From assembly GCF_021532625.1 (NCBI RefSeq), contig NZ_JAKGAR010000003.1, positions 682,001-746,000 on the forward strand: a DNA stretch of 64,000 nt, given 5' to 3'. Position numbers and translations under genes: made by a program. Shown here piece after piece: positions 54,120-62,697 of this stretch. Below the pieces are notes generated by a model. The model was not told where the DNA came from. It did no database searches and worked only from the letters and a program-made list of their open reading frames with translations. Origin of the DNA: Octadecabacter algicola. GTDB lineage: Bacteria > Pseudomonadota > Alphaproteobacteria > Rhodobacterales > Rhodobacteraceae. Numbering within the stretch: the first letter of the stretch is position 1; every line of letters begins with the position of its first letter.

Positions 54120-54807
54120 ATGCTTCGTCTGCGTCTAGCAGCCCTGTTTTGAACAGGATGCCTGCTGCAACACCACCGATGACGGGTGCAACAATGAAGA
54201 GCCAAACTTGACCAAGTGCGCCGCCACCTGCGAACAGGGCTGGCCCAATGGAGCGTGCTGGGTTCACAGAAACACCTGTGATTTTGATACCAACCAAGTG
54301 GATTACAACCAATGCCAAGCCAATTGCCAAGCCCGCCATCGCCGCTGGTGCACCTTTGCCTGTCGAGCCGAGGATCACGACGACGAACAGGAATGTAGCA
54401 ACGACTTCAAAGACGAATGCCGAGAGAATATTGTATTCGCCGAGGTAACCTTCCCCCCAACCGTTTGCACCAAGACCACCTTCGTAGCTTGCTGTGCCAG
54501 ATGCGATGATCCAGAGAACCAGTGCACCGGCGATTGCGCCCGCGACCTGAGCAATCATGTACGGAATGGCTTCGGCCATGGTCATGCGACCAGCGGCAAC
54601 CGCGCCCAAAGAAACAGCGGGGTTGATGTGACAGCCCGAAACCGGACCGATGCCGTAGGCCATCCCGATCAAAGCCAGACCGAATGCGAAACTGATACCT
54701 GCAAGGCCAATTCCTGTTGTGCCGTCTGCGCCTGCGATGACGGCTGCGCCGCAACCAAACAGGACCAGTGTGAATGTGCCGATGAATTCGGCCAATGGTT
54801 TCTTCAT
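54118..54807 (-). CDS. aqpZ: aquaporin Z
   Basis: A 229-residue MIP-family channel with six transmembrane helices. The two pore Asn-Pro-Ala motifs are SGCHINPAVSLGA (first half) and GVSVNPARSIGPALF (second half). The Arg after the second NPA and the surrounding residues fit water-selective AqpZ rather than a glycerol facilitator. RBS AAGGAAAT. Convergent with the peroxiredoxin gene and overlapping its terminator. Confidence 0.93.
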   Translation of the reverse strand: MKKPLAEFIGTFTLVLFGCGAAVIAGADGTTGIGLAGISFAFGLALIGMAYGIGPVSGCHINPAVSLGAVAAGRMTMAEAIPYMIAQVAGAIAGALVLWIIASGTASYEGGLGANGWGEGYLGEYNILSAFVFEVVATFLFVVVILGSTGKGAPAAMAGLAIGLALVVIHLVGIKITGVSVNPARSIGPALFAGGGALGQVWLFIVAPVIGGVAAGILFKTGLLDADEA

Positions 54808-54895
54808 GATATTTCCTTCCCAAGAACGTCCAGTGAGCAGACGTTAAGACCCAAGGTGCGATTTAATGCGCGGGTGCGTCACGGGGAGAAAGCAC

Positions 54896-54923
54896 AAAAA
54901 AGGCCCCGCCGTACGACGAGGCC
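54896..54923 (-). terminator. rho-independent terminator after the second L,D-transpeptidase gene
   Basis: Read on the minus strand, a 9-bp stem (ggcctcgtc / ggcggggcc with G-U pairs, loop gtac) is followed by TTTTTTG. Confidence 0.82.
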
Positions 54924-54944
54924 GTTTCCGAGATGAAAGTCTGT

Positions 54945-55499
54945 TTAGTGAAGTACGGCGCGAGTATTGAGCGGAACGCGGTTATACAAATCTGTAATGT
55001 GGCTGTTTACCAGTCGCACGCATCCGTTTGACACCGCACTGCCGATCGTGCGCGGGGCATTGGTTCCGTGGATGCGCAGAAAGGTGTCGCGCTGGCCGCT
55101 AAACAGATATAGTGCGCGTGCACCAAGCGGGTTCTCGACACCGCCAGGCATGCCATCTGCGTATTGGGCATAGGATTCAGGGCTGCGCTCGATCATGTCG
55201 GGAGTAGGGGTCCAACTAGGCCACTCTTTCTTTACGCGAATGATGAAATCGCCGCTTTCATAAAGGCCCTGACGGCCAATGCCGACCGAGTATTCCATCG
55301 CCAAACCAGGCCCGAGCATCCAATATAGTTTGAAGCTGCCCGGTTCGACGTGAACTTCGCCGGTCGCGTAGTCACGATCAATGCGCACGACACGTGGCAA
55401 CTGGCTTTCGGGAATTAGAAATCCTTGGGCGGACGCGGAGGTGGCAGCAAGGCCAGCGGATGCGGCGGCAGTGTTTAGGAAGTGGCGGCGCGTAATCAT
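54945..55499 (-). CDS. secreted L,D-transpeptidase (Tat-exported)
   Basis: A 184-residue YkuD enzyme. A twin-arginine signal (TRRHFLNTAAASAGLAA) directs it to the periplasm. The catalytic region has the His in FLRIHGTNAP and Cys in SAVSNGCVRLVNSHI. It should make 3-3 peptidoglycan crosslinks or tether outer-membrane proteins. I start at ATG 55499, which has GGGG at proper spacing; ATG 55505 sits too near the same motif. It has its own terminator at 54896-54923. Confidence 0.9.
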   Translation of the reverse strand: MITRRHFLNTAAASAGLAATSASAQGFLIPESQLPRVVRIDRDYATGEVHVEPGSFKLYWMLGPGLAMEYSVGIGRQGLYESGDFIIRVKKEWPSWTPTPDMIERSPESYAQYADGMPGGVENPLGARALYLFSGQRDTFLRIHGTNAPRTIGSAVSNGCVRLVNSHITDLYNRVPLNTRAVLH

Positions 55500-55605
55500 T
55501 AACATAATCCCCAGTAAGACGTTCGTTATTCCACGTTATGCCCTGCATTAGGGGTTTTGGGCAAGGTATTGCCGATCACGAAGCGGTCAGGGTTTCCTGA
55601 CCATG

Positions 55606-55634
55606 AAAAAGGCCCCGATGTTTCCATCGGGGCC
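55606..55634 (-). terminator. rho-independent terminator after pnp
   Basis: A perfect 10-bp stem (ggccccgatg / catcggggcc, loop tttc). On the minus strand it is followed by TTTTTCATG. It lies 30 nt past the pnp stop. A second short hairpin (ggtcagg / cctgacc) sits just beyond. Confidence 0.9.
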
Positions 55635-55663
55635 TCTGCGTTCAAAAATTGAGAGCGAAGACC

Positions 55664-57796
55664 TTAGTCTTCTTTCTTCTCTTCTTTGATTTCTTCGCCA
55701 GTTTCCTGATCGACAACTTTCATGGATAGGCGAACCTTGCCACGGTCGTCAAAGCCCAGAAGCTTAACTTTAACTTCCTGACCTTCTTTTAGAACGTCGG
55801 ACGGGTGGTTCAAGCGACGGTTTTCGATCTGAGAAACGTGCACGAGGCCATCTTTCTTGCCGAAGAAGTTCACGAATGCACCGAAGTCGACGATCTTCAC
55901 GACTGTACCTGTGTAAACCATGCCCTCTTCAGGCTCAGCTACGATGGACCAGATCATGTCGTAGGCCTTCTTGATGCTGTCACCGTTTGGCGATGCGATC
56001 TTGATGATGCCTTCGTCGTTGATGTCGACCTTTGCGCCGGACACTTCAACGATCTCACGGATAACTTTACCGCCAGACCCGATGACTTCACGGATTTTAT
56101 CCGTTGGGACCTGCATCGTTTCGATGCGTGGTGCGTGCTCGGAGAACTCGGACGCGCCGGAAAGTGCCTTGTTCATTTCACCAAGGATGTGCATACGGCC
56201 CGCTTTCGCCTGAGCGAGAGCTTCTTTCATAATAGCTGGCGTGATGCCTGCGATCTTGATGTCCATCTGCAAGGATGTGATGCCGTTTTCGGTACCCGCA
56301 ACCTTGAAGTCCATGTCGCCGAGGTGGTCTTCGTCGCCCAAGATGTCGGAGAGGATGGCGTAGTCGCCGCTCTCTTCCATGATGAGGCCCATAGCAACAC
56401 CAGCAACCGCTGATTTCAGCGGAACACCTGCGTCCATCATGGACAAGGAGCCACCACAAACAGACGCCATAGAGGACGAACCGTTGGATTCTGTGATTTC
56501 GGACACAACGCGAACGGTGTACGGGAAATCAGTTGCAGTAGGCAGAACCGCCTGAAGTGCACGCCAAGCAAGCTTACCGTGGCCGATTTCACGACGACCT
56601 GGAGGGCCGAAACGACCAACTTCACCAACAGAGTATGGTGGGAAGTTATAGTGCAGCAGGAAGTTCGATTTATACATACCTTGAAGGCTGTCGATCATCT
56701 GCTCGTCGTCGCCAGTACCCAATGTCGTAACAACAAGGCCCTGAGTTTCACCGCGTGTGAACAATGCAGAACCGTGTGTCCGTGGCAGGATGCCTGTCTC
56801 GGATACGATGTCGCGGATTTCGTCAGTCTTACGACCGTCAATGCGCTTACCCGTTTTTACAACGTCGCCGCGCAGGATGGAGGCCTCGAGGCCTTTCATC
56901 GCGGAACCGAGGTTTGCATCTTCAAGCTGCTCTTCTGTCAAAGCAGCTTTGATTGCTTCGCGAGCTTCGCCAACGGCTGTTGTGCGTTCCTGCTTGTCGG
57001 AAATCGCGAAGGCTGCGCGCATCTGCTTTTCGCCTGCTTTGGCAACAGCCTTGGACAGATCGGAGTAGTCAGGTGCGGAAAAGTCGAACGGCTCTTTTGC
57101 GGCGTCTTCGGCCAGATCAATGATCAGGTCGATAACTGGCTGGATCTGTTCGTGAGCAAATTCAACAGCGCCGAGCATTTCCTCTTCGGAAAGTTCGTAT
57201 GCTTCGGATTCAACCATCATCACGGCGTCTTTGGTGCCTGCAACAACAAGGTCCAAACGCTGTTCTGGGTTTTCACGCAGCTTGTGCATGTCGTCCATTT
57301 CAGGGTTCAGGATGTAATCGCCATCTTCAAAGCCAACGCGGCAAGCAGCGATTGGGCCCATGAATGGTGCGCCAGAGATTGTCAGCGCAGCGGATGCCGC
57401 GATCATTGCAACCATGTCTGGATCGTTAACGAGGTCGTGGGACAGAACAGTACAGATAACCAGTACTTCGTTCTTGAAACCCTCAACGAACAGCGGGCGG
57501 ATCGGACGGTCGATCAGGCGGGCTGTCAGGGTTTCTTTTTCTGTTGGGCGTGCTTCACGCTTGAAGAAACCACCTGGAACTTTACCAGCGGCGTAATACT
57601 TTTCACCGTAGTGAACGGTCAGCGGGAAGAAATCTTGACCCGGCTTTTGTTGCTTGGCGAATGTGACGTTCGCCATAACAGTTGTTTCGCCGTATGTGGC
57701 GATCACGGTGCCGTCTGCCTGACGCGCAACCTTACCCGTTTCCAGTGTCAGCGTTTCTTCGCCCCACTGGATGGATTTTTTAATTTCTTTGAACAT
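55664..57796 (-). CDS. pnp: polyribonucleotide nucleotidyltransferase
   Basis: A 710-residue phosphorolytic 3'-5' exoribonuclease. Two RNase PH domains are visible, the second with [20 protein letters not shown] and the catalytic block [28 protein letters not shown]. The KH domain has [14 protein letters not shown] and the C-terminal S1 domain runs [22 protein letters not shown]. Length is normal. RBS AGGAAAC. The 5' leader contains several hairpins. rpsO, usually adjacent, is about 4.5 kb upstream. Confidence 0.97.
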   Translation of the reverse strand: MFKEIKKSIQWGEETLTLETGKVARQADGTVIATYGETTVMANVTFAKQQKPGQDFFPLTVHYGEKYYAAGKVPGGFFKREARPTEKETLTARLIDRPIRPLFVEGFKNEVLVICTVLSHDLVNDPDMVAMIAASAALTISGAPFMGPIAACRVGFEDGDYILNPEMDDMHKLRENPEQRLDLVVAGTKDAVMMVESEAYELSEEEMLGAVEFAHEQIQPVIDLIIDLAEDAAKEPFDFSAPDYSDLSKAVAKAGEKQMRAAFAISDKQERTTAVGEAREAIKAALTEEQLEDANLGSAMKGLEASILRGDVVKTGKRIDGRKTDEIRDIVSETGILPRTHGSALFTRGETQGLVVTTLGTGDDEQMIDSLQGMYKSNFLLHYNFPPYSVGEVGRFGPPGRREIGHGKLAWRALQAVLPTATDFPYTVRVVSEITESNGSSSMASVCGGSLSMMDAGVPLKSAVAGVAMGLIMEESGDYAILSDILGDEDHLGDMDFKVAGTENGITSLQMDIKIAGITPAIMKEALAQAKAGRMHILGEMNKALSGASEFSEHAPRIETMQVPTDKIREVIGSGGKVIREIVEVSGAKVDINDEGIIKIASPNGDSIKKAYDMIWSIVAEPEEGMVYTGTVVKIVDFGAFVNFFGKKDGLVHVSQIENRRLNHPSDVLKEGQEVKVKLLGFDDRGKVRLSMKVVDQETGEEIKEEKKED

Positions 57797-57900
57797 TATC
57801 GTTTCCTATTTGAGGGCACCCTTGGGCGTTCCCAAGTCCCTCGTATCATTGGTGGCCCCATTGCCACCGACCCCAATCCTGTCTGCGCACGCCGGGGTCT
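57797..57900 (-). promoter_or_regulatory. structured 5' leader of pnp
   Basis: Within about 100 nt upstream of pnp there are a six-base-pair hairpin (cttggg / cccaag, 57821-57836), a second (ggtggc / gccacc, 57851-57868), and a five-base-pair one (acccc / ggggt). In E. coli the pnp leader hairpin mediates autoregulation through RNase III; whether that applies here is inference. Confidence 0.45.
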
Positions 57901-57982
57901 TTAGCGTTACGTCTCAGATAGGGGGCGTTTACAGAGGTTTTGGCGGTTTGGGAAGCTTTGTGTTGTCATGCTGTGATCGCCG

Positions 57983-58486
57983 TCAATCGACAGGTTCGGA
58001 ACACAAGTAACCAACAGCGATGGCCACGATTGCGCAGGGTAGACCAATATTAAAAGCGAAGAATGGGATGATACCGAATAAAAAACCAAATCCGAGAAAG
58101 GCGAGGATGGCAGGGAGTATTTCGTGCCATTCGATGCCATGTTGGATTACATCATGAATAAGAAGCCCAATCGGGCCAGCAATTGTGCCGAACAGGAAAC
58201 CAATACCACCCCAGTTCCATATCGTGGCGACATTGAAAATAAGTCTCGTTCGAAACGCGTTAAGCATCGTTAGTGCAATGATCGTCGTGGGCATTACGAT
58301 GATCCATGCCATGACGTCATAGTTGGTAAGGATAATGTTCGTGTTTTTCGGGTGCCCCATTATCCAAGCTGCGGGGTTCAGTGGCCCTGCAAATACTAGG
58401 AACACCACGCCCCAAATCCCAAATGGTTCGCGAAATCGACGTAAATCCTTGGTTGGCGGGGCGGCGGCAGTCATGTCCCAAAACAT
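57983..58486 (-). CDS. hypothetical membrane protein
   Basis: A 167-residue protein with four to five hydrophobic helices: residues 22-40, 58-75, 85-108 and two between 123 and 162 (AILAFLGFGFLFGIIPFFAF, GLPCAIVAIAVGY). It is rich in Ile and Trp. I recognise no family. The start may be ATG 58486 or ATG 58474; the second has GGGA close by. It sits between pnp and the YHYH protein on the same strand. Confidence 0.6.
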   Translation of the reverse strand: MFWDMTAAAPPTKDLRRFREPFGIWGVVFLVFAGPLNPAAWIMGHPKNTNIILTNYDVMAWIIVMPTTIIALTMLNAFRTRLIFNVATIWNWGGIGFLFGTIAGPIGLLIHDVIQHGIEWHEILPAILAFLGFGFLFGIIPFFAFNIGLPCAIVAIAVGYLCSEPVD

Positions 58487-58534
58487 ACCACCACTTTAAG
58501 GCGAGATTTAAGGCGATTATTGAAACCTTGTGAA

Positions 58535-59506
58535 TTAGGGGCGAGGTGGTCGCGCAGATGCGTCACACTTTGCACCTGCGTCTTCGGCGACACATCCAGC
58601 TTGGGCGGTCATACAGCCGAGGATCAGGTTCGCGCCTTCTTCGCCCGCGTGATAGTGGTAGCCATCGCCTTGGTCGTGGCCGTTGCATTCGTCCAACGTG
58701 GGGTCCTGAACGCCTAGGTTGGCGCGGATGTCGTAGCCATCCATCGCAATGCCGATAACGGGTGCGTCGCCGCCATCATCTTGCGCAGTTGTTTCAAGGC
58801 AATCGGTCGCCGCGTGGTAGTGGTAGCCAACATGCAAGTTTACGTGCCCACCGCAGTCATCGAACGGGGCAACTGTATAGGCCCCCAGAATGGCATCGAC
58901 CGGCGCGGGTCCATCAAGGCGTATGCCATTGAAGGCAACGCCAGATCCAGTTTGGTTGGTTGGCATGGGGTTGTCTTGGGCTACAGGTTCAAGCGGGATT
59001 GTGTAGGTCACTGCGGCGTCTTCATCCATGTAGGATGCTTCACAGACAACACAGAAGTTTTCGTATTCCGCACCCACGTCAGGGCGCGCAGCAGCAGCGC
59101 ATTGTTCGAGTGAATCCGTCACTTTGATTTCACCTGTTTCAGGATCAACCATCTGCCATTTGGGGTCATCGTAAACGTCCGCCAAGGACGCCATGAATGC
59201 GCCATCCGCATCGACGAATTCGCCATCCACAAACCACTTACCTGCCAGTTCGGGGCCGTCGCTGCCGGATGTCGGGCACCATGGGCCGGGTTCGTAGTCT
59301 TGTGGTTCGGCCTTAACAGTAATTGTAAAACAGGTGCTTTGCGCGCCGCCGGACAGTGTGCAGTCAACGACCTCTGGACCGTTCAGAACCATGGCATTCA
59401 CAAACAGATGTTCAAGTTCGTGGATGCGGTCGTCGGTGGCATCAGCCACGGCGGATGTGGCGGCAAGGCAGGATAGAAGTGTTATAGCGGGGAGCGAGCG
59501 TATCAT
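58535..59506 (-). CDS. YHYH domain-containing exported protein
   Basis: A 323-residue secreted protein with a signal peptide (MIRSLPAITLLSCLAATSAVA). It carries two copies of the YHYH motif: VGYHYHAAT near residue 235 and DGYHYHAGEEGANLILGC near 285. The Cys-rich body (for example FCVVCEASYM, VAPFDDCGGH, CMTAQAGC) suggests disulfides or bound metal. The function of YHYH proteins is not settled; the histidine pairs suggest metal binding. Confidence 0.8.
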   Translation of the reverse strand: MIRSLPAITLLSCLAATSAVADATDDRIHELEHLFVNAMVLNGPEVVDCTLSGGAQSTCFTITVKAEPQDYEPGPWCPTSGSDGPELAGKWFVDGEFVDADGAFMASLADVYDDPKWQMVDPETGEIKVTDSLEQCAAAARPDVGAEYENFCVVCEASYMDEDAAVTYTIPLEPVAQDNPMPTNQTGSGVAFNGIRLDGPAPVDAILGAYTVAPFDDCGGHVNLHVGYHYHAATDCLETTAQDDGGDAPVIGIAMDGYDIRANLGVQDPTLDECNGHDQGDGYHYHAGEEGANLILGCMTAQAGCVAEDAGAKCDASARPPRP

Positions 59507-59595
59507 TGCGGAACCTTTTTTTGATCACTGTCAGAAACACGAAACGTTGCGTGTTCCTATGATACGCATGACACTCAAGATTCGGTCGAATATTC

Positions 59596-60312
59596 TTAAA
59601 CGGCTCGGTCCCTTGGCGATTTGGGGAGTCCAAACGCTTTTCTGGCTTCGATCAAACGCAAGTCTTCGGGGTCCATACCAAGGCTTAAGATCGTATCGCG
59701 ATCAAACCTCTCTCGTGCGTCTTCGCGGCTATAAGATGTGCCAAACAAACGGTCGATCCATCCCATGCCAAAACTGACGTGAAACGTTGTCTCATGGTCG
59801 TTGAAGTGGTGGCGCAGGTGGCTTTGCGTGACTTTGTTTCCGAACCACCCCTTTGGCACGTTCACATGTGCTAGCGTGTGGCAGTACTCATAAAAGGTGA
59901 ACGCGCTGACTGACCCAAGAAACAAAGCCACGGTTCCGAACAGCGCGGCACTAGATAGTCCAAGAATGGGCCAAAGAACCACTGTGTGTAGCGCCGCCGC
60001 AACCAGCCCGAATTTCAACGCATACCAATTGTCGCCACCGGTGAAGAATTCGGGGTTCGTAGGGAATTCGTGATGGCCGATATGGCTGCGATACAGGTCA
60101 TTGAACATGCCCTGCTGTTGAGGCGGTTCACGATGGTAAAGAAACCGGTGCATGACGTACTCCACAAAGAATTGAAGAACGACTCCGTAGATGACTGCCA
60201 CAAATGCCAGCAAGCTAAAGTTCAGGATAAACAAAACTAGACCCAACACCCAGAACGGCGCGAGCCGTTGCAAGCTGCCCATGTTGGTCAGAATACGAAG
60301 TGTCGGAATCAT
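59596..60312 (-). CDS. fatty acid hydroxylase / sterol desaturase family protein
   Basis: A 238-residue integral membrane di-iron oxygenase. The conserved histidine clusters are HRFLYH, HIGHH, HTLAH and HLRHH, as in the fatty acid hydroxylase superfamily that includes sterol desaturases, carotenoid hydroxylases and alkylglycerol monooxygenase. Helices are predicted near residues 20-45 and 95-135. The substrate is open. The start follows GGGAGGGG. An FnrL-type box ends about 41 nt upstream. Confidence 0.85.
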   Translation of the reverse strand: MIPTLRILTNMGSLQRLAPFWVLGLVLFILNFSLLAFVAVIYGVVLQFFVEYVMHRFLYHREPPQQQGMFNDLYRSHIGHHEFPTNPEFFTGGDNWYALKFGLVAAALHTVVLWPILGLSSAALFGTVALFLGSVSAFTFYEYCHTLAHVNVPKGWFGNKVTQSHLRHHFNDHETTFHVSFGMGWIDRLFGTSYSREDARERFDRDTILSLGMDPEDLRLIEARKAFGLPKSPRDRAV

Positions 60313-60352
60313 GTTTCCCCTCCCAGAGTTTGAGGAACTCTAGGGCAGGGGT

Positions 60353-60366
60353 CTGATTCCGATCAA
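60353..60366 (-). promoter_or_regulatory. FnrL/Fnr-type binding site upstream of the fatty acid hydroxylase
   Basis: On the minus strand TTGATCGGAATCAG matches TTGAT-N4-ATCAA except for the last base. It lies 41 nt before the hydroxylase ATG and 23 nt past the deacetylase stop, in the only spacer of this gene run. Confidence 0.55.
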
Positions 60367-60388
60367 GGATGACGCGGCGTGCCGAAGC

Positions 60389-61096
60389 CTATGGCGCGCG
60401 TAGGTCCAACAGTTCAGAGACCGTGACAAATTCAAAGCCACGCGCAGTCAGTCCTGACAATATGGCTGGCAAAGCAGCGCGGGTAGCAGCGCCGCTATCA
60501 TACATCGGATGGAGCAAAATAATGGAGCCTGACCGGGCTTCCTTCAGGACAAAATCGGTGATGGCATCTGCGTCGCCTGCAAGTGCAGGATCATCTTCTG
60601 GGGCGACGTCCCACATGATGGCAGGCCGCTCGTTACGCGCGAGGTAGAACGGCAGGATCACTAGTTTCTTACCGTAAGGAGGACGGAAAGGGATGGCCCC
60701 TGTATATCCAGCGTTCCTGAGGGATTGATCTGTAGTCTCTATCTCGGCCGCGACGCGGGACGGGGACATCAGCACCAAACGAGGGTGCGAATAGGAGTGG
60801 TTACCAAGCTCATGGCCGCCATCCGCTATTTGAGTGACCAACTCCGGATGCGCAACAACATCTTGCCCAACCAAAAAGAAAGTCGCGACGGTGCCGTGCT
60901 CGTTTAGCGTGGTCAGAACGTCGCCCAGAAAACGCGGGGATGGGCCGTCATCAAAGGTAAGCGCGATAACAGGTGCGTTTGTCTCAACCCGTGCGATGGC
61001 TTCGCCGGCAATCATGAATGTAGTTGAACGGCTCAACTGTAGAGCGCCCCAAGCGCTTAGGATCAGGACAGTGATGATCACCGCAAGACGCCGCAT
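60389..61096 (-). CDS. polysaccharide deacetylase family protein (NodB fold)
   Basis: A 235-residue protein with one N-terminal membrane segment (AVIITVLILSAWGALQL) as signal anchor. The carbohydrate-esterase-4 motifs are ALTFDDGPSP (metal and catalytic Asp), GNHSYSHPRL (the two metal His), RPPYGKK, and the C-terminal SIILLHPMY. It would deacetylate a periplasmic glycan such as peptidoglycan or a surface polysaccharide. Start ATG 61096 overlaps the upstream methyltransferase stop by one base (TGATG). Confidence 0.9.
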   Translation of the reverse strand: MRRLAVIITVLILSAWGALQLSRSTTFMIAGEAIARVETNAPVIALTFDDGPSPRFLGDVLTTLNEHGTVATFFLVGQDVVAHPELVTQIADGGHELGNHSYSHPRLVLMSPSRVAAEIETTDQSLRNAGYTGAIPFRPPYGKKLVILPFYLARNERPAIMWDVAPEDDPALAGDADAITDFVLKEARSGSIILLHPMYDSGAATRAALPAILSGLTARGFEFVTVSELLDLRAP

Positions 61097-62196
61097 CAAA
61101 GCGCGTCCGTTTGATACAACCGCACTTTCATTCCACCGTGATCTACAACAGGGCTGAGCGGCTTGAACGGCAGGCCCGTTGCTTTGGCTAGGCTGGGTTC
61201 GGTGGTAATGACCCCCACGCGCCACCCTTTGAAGTGTGACTTCATCCTATCTCCGAACGAAGAATACAAACCGAACAGCGGCTTCTTGTTGCCGATACGC
61301 CCACCGTAGGGCGGGTTGATCATGACCAGCCCCGTGTCGTCACATGGCGGGGTAATCTCATTGACTTGTTTCACTTGAAAATCGGTTACATCAGAAACGC
61401 CCGCGCGGTCTGCGTTGGCTTTGGACATGGTGACAGCTCCTTGGTCGCGATCGCTGCCGTAGGTGTTGAACATTGCGGGCCGTTCAGGGCTGCGCATCGC
61501 ATCAAACGCCTCGACGTCAAAATTGGGCAGAGACTGAAACGTAAACGCGCGGGCGCGACCGGAATCAAACCTGCGTGCAATTTCGGCGGCTTCGATTGGA
61601 AAGGTGCCCGATCCGCACATGGGGTCATAAAACGGCTCTTTGCCGTTATAGCCCGCATAGCGCAGAAACATCGCCGCCATGGTTTCACGCATAGGCGCTT
61701 TGTTGACGGCCTCTTTGTGGCCGCGCTTGTGCAAAGGTTCACCAGAGGTGTCGAGCGACAGGGTGACGATGTCACGCTCAATGCGAACGCGGATGGACAG
61801 GGCGTCGGCTAGGTCTTCCTCTTCGCGCGCGATGTTGTAACCGCGTGCGGAAAGCGCGTTCTCGACCCTCTCGGTCGCGGCTCCTGCGTGATAGATCTTT
61901 GATTTATGGCACGCGGTTTCAACGCGCACCCATGCGCCGCTCGGTAGGACATCCTGCCAAGCAAAGTCACGCGTGTTGAGCTCGAGTTGCGACAAGTAAA
62001 GCGCGCGAAATTCCGCAACCCGTGCAAGGACGCGTGCAGCCCCACGAAGCTGTAGGTTTGCACGCCAGACTTGTGGCCACTCACCACGGATCGTGACCCC
62101 GCCGTGGATGACAGAAGTTACTTTGAAACCTTTTTCGCGGGCTTCGGTTGCCAGCAGGTCCTGCAGGCCGGGGGCGGTAATGAGAAAAATGTCCAT
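61096..62196 (-). CDS. THUMP-domain class I RNA methyltransferase (RlmL-N/Trm-like)
   Basis: A 366-residue RNA methyltransferase. The N-terminal THUMP region (about 1-155) is followed by the SAM-binding YDPMCGSGTFPIEAAEIARR and the catalytic LVMINPPYGGRIG (NPPY motif), as in enzymes making m2G in rRNA or tRNA. The short form without a C-terminal RlmK domain is common in alphaproteobacteria. RBS AGGGAAAT. It overlaps the deacetylase start by one base. Confidence 0.88.
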   Translation of the reverse strand: MDIFLITAPGLQDLLATEAREKGFKVTSVIHGGVTIRGEWPQVWRANLQLRGAARVLARVAEFRALYLSQLELNTRDFAWQDVLPSGAWVRVETACHKSKIYHAGAATERVENALSARGYNIAREEEDLADALSIRVRIERDIVTLSLDTSGEPLHKRGHKEAVNKAPMRETMAAMFLRYAGYNGKEPFYDPMCGSGTFPIEAAEIARRFDSGRARAFTFQSLPNFDVEAFDAMRSPERPAMFNTYGSDRDQGAVTMSKANADRAGVSDVTDFQVKQVNEITPPCDDTGLVMINPPYGGRIGNKKPLFGLYSSFGDRMKSHFKGWRVGVITTEPSLAKATGLPFKPLSPVVDHGGMKVRLYQTDAL

Positions 62197-62225
62197 GGGA
62201 TTTCCCTATACGGTTCACGGGCAAA

Positions 62226-62256
62226 GCAAAACCGCCCACGGTTTCCCGTAGGCGGC
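62226..62256 (-). terminator. rho-independent terminator after rpsO
   Basis: Read on the minus strand, a 10-bp stem (ccgcctacgg / ccgtgggcgg, one G-U pair, loop GAAA) is followed by TTTTGCTTTG. Confidence 0.85.
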
Positions 62257-62285
62257 TGCTATTCGTTCGCAAAAACCAGAAAGGC

Positions 62286-62555
62286 TTAGCGGCGGATACC
62301 CAAACGTTTGATGAGGTCTTGGTAACGAGCCTCGTCTTTGCCTTTGGTGTAATCCAGAAGCTTACGGCGCAGAGCAACCATTTTCAAAAGGCCACGGCGA
62401 CCGTGGTTGTCTTTCTTGTGGGTCTTAAAGTGCTCTGTGAGCGTAGAAATGCGGGATGTCAGGATCGCAACTTGAACTTCCGGCGAACCAGTGTCGCCTT
62501 CTTTGATTGCGAATTCTTTCATCAAGCGTGCTTTTTCTTCAGCAGTAATCGACAT
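62286..62555 (-). CDS. rpsO: 30S ribosomal protein S15
   Basis: An 89-residue ribosomal protein of exactly the family length. It opens with [29 protein letters not shown] and contains [32 protein letters not shown]15 binds 16S rRNA helices 20-22. I start at ATG 62555 after AAGGAG; the region further upstream is non-coding. It has its own terminator and is not directly followed by pnp here. Confidence 0.97.
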   Translation of the reverse strand: MSITAEEKARLMKEFAIKEGDTGSPEVQVAILTSRISTLTEHFKTHKKDNHGRRGLLKMVALRRKLLDYTKGKDEARYQDLIKRLGIRR

Positions 62556-62697
62556 CGGGATCTCCTTATTTAAAGGGTGAATGGCACAAGCCGGGATGTC
62601 GTCCAGCAGGGCCCGTGGAGGGTGGTCTGCCCCCAATAACGAGGCCAGATGCGCGCATATAGGAAGATTCCCTTACGAAAGCAAAGGAAATGTGCGG

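Noticed and set aside
56579-57904. A 441-codon open frame opposite pnp
   Set aside because: pnp is unmistakable on the minus strand with KH and S1 domains; the opposite reading is Cys- and His-rich noise without motifs.
59521-59534. TTGATCACTGTCAG as a third FnrL box before the YHYH gene
   Set aside because: Two mismatches in one half-site and a position overlapping the ribosome-binding region make it much weaker than the other two.
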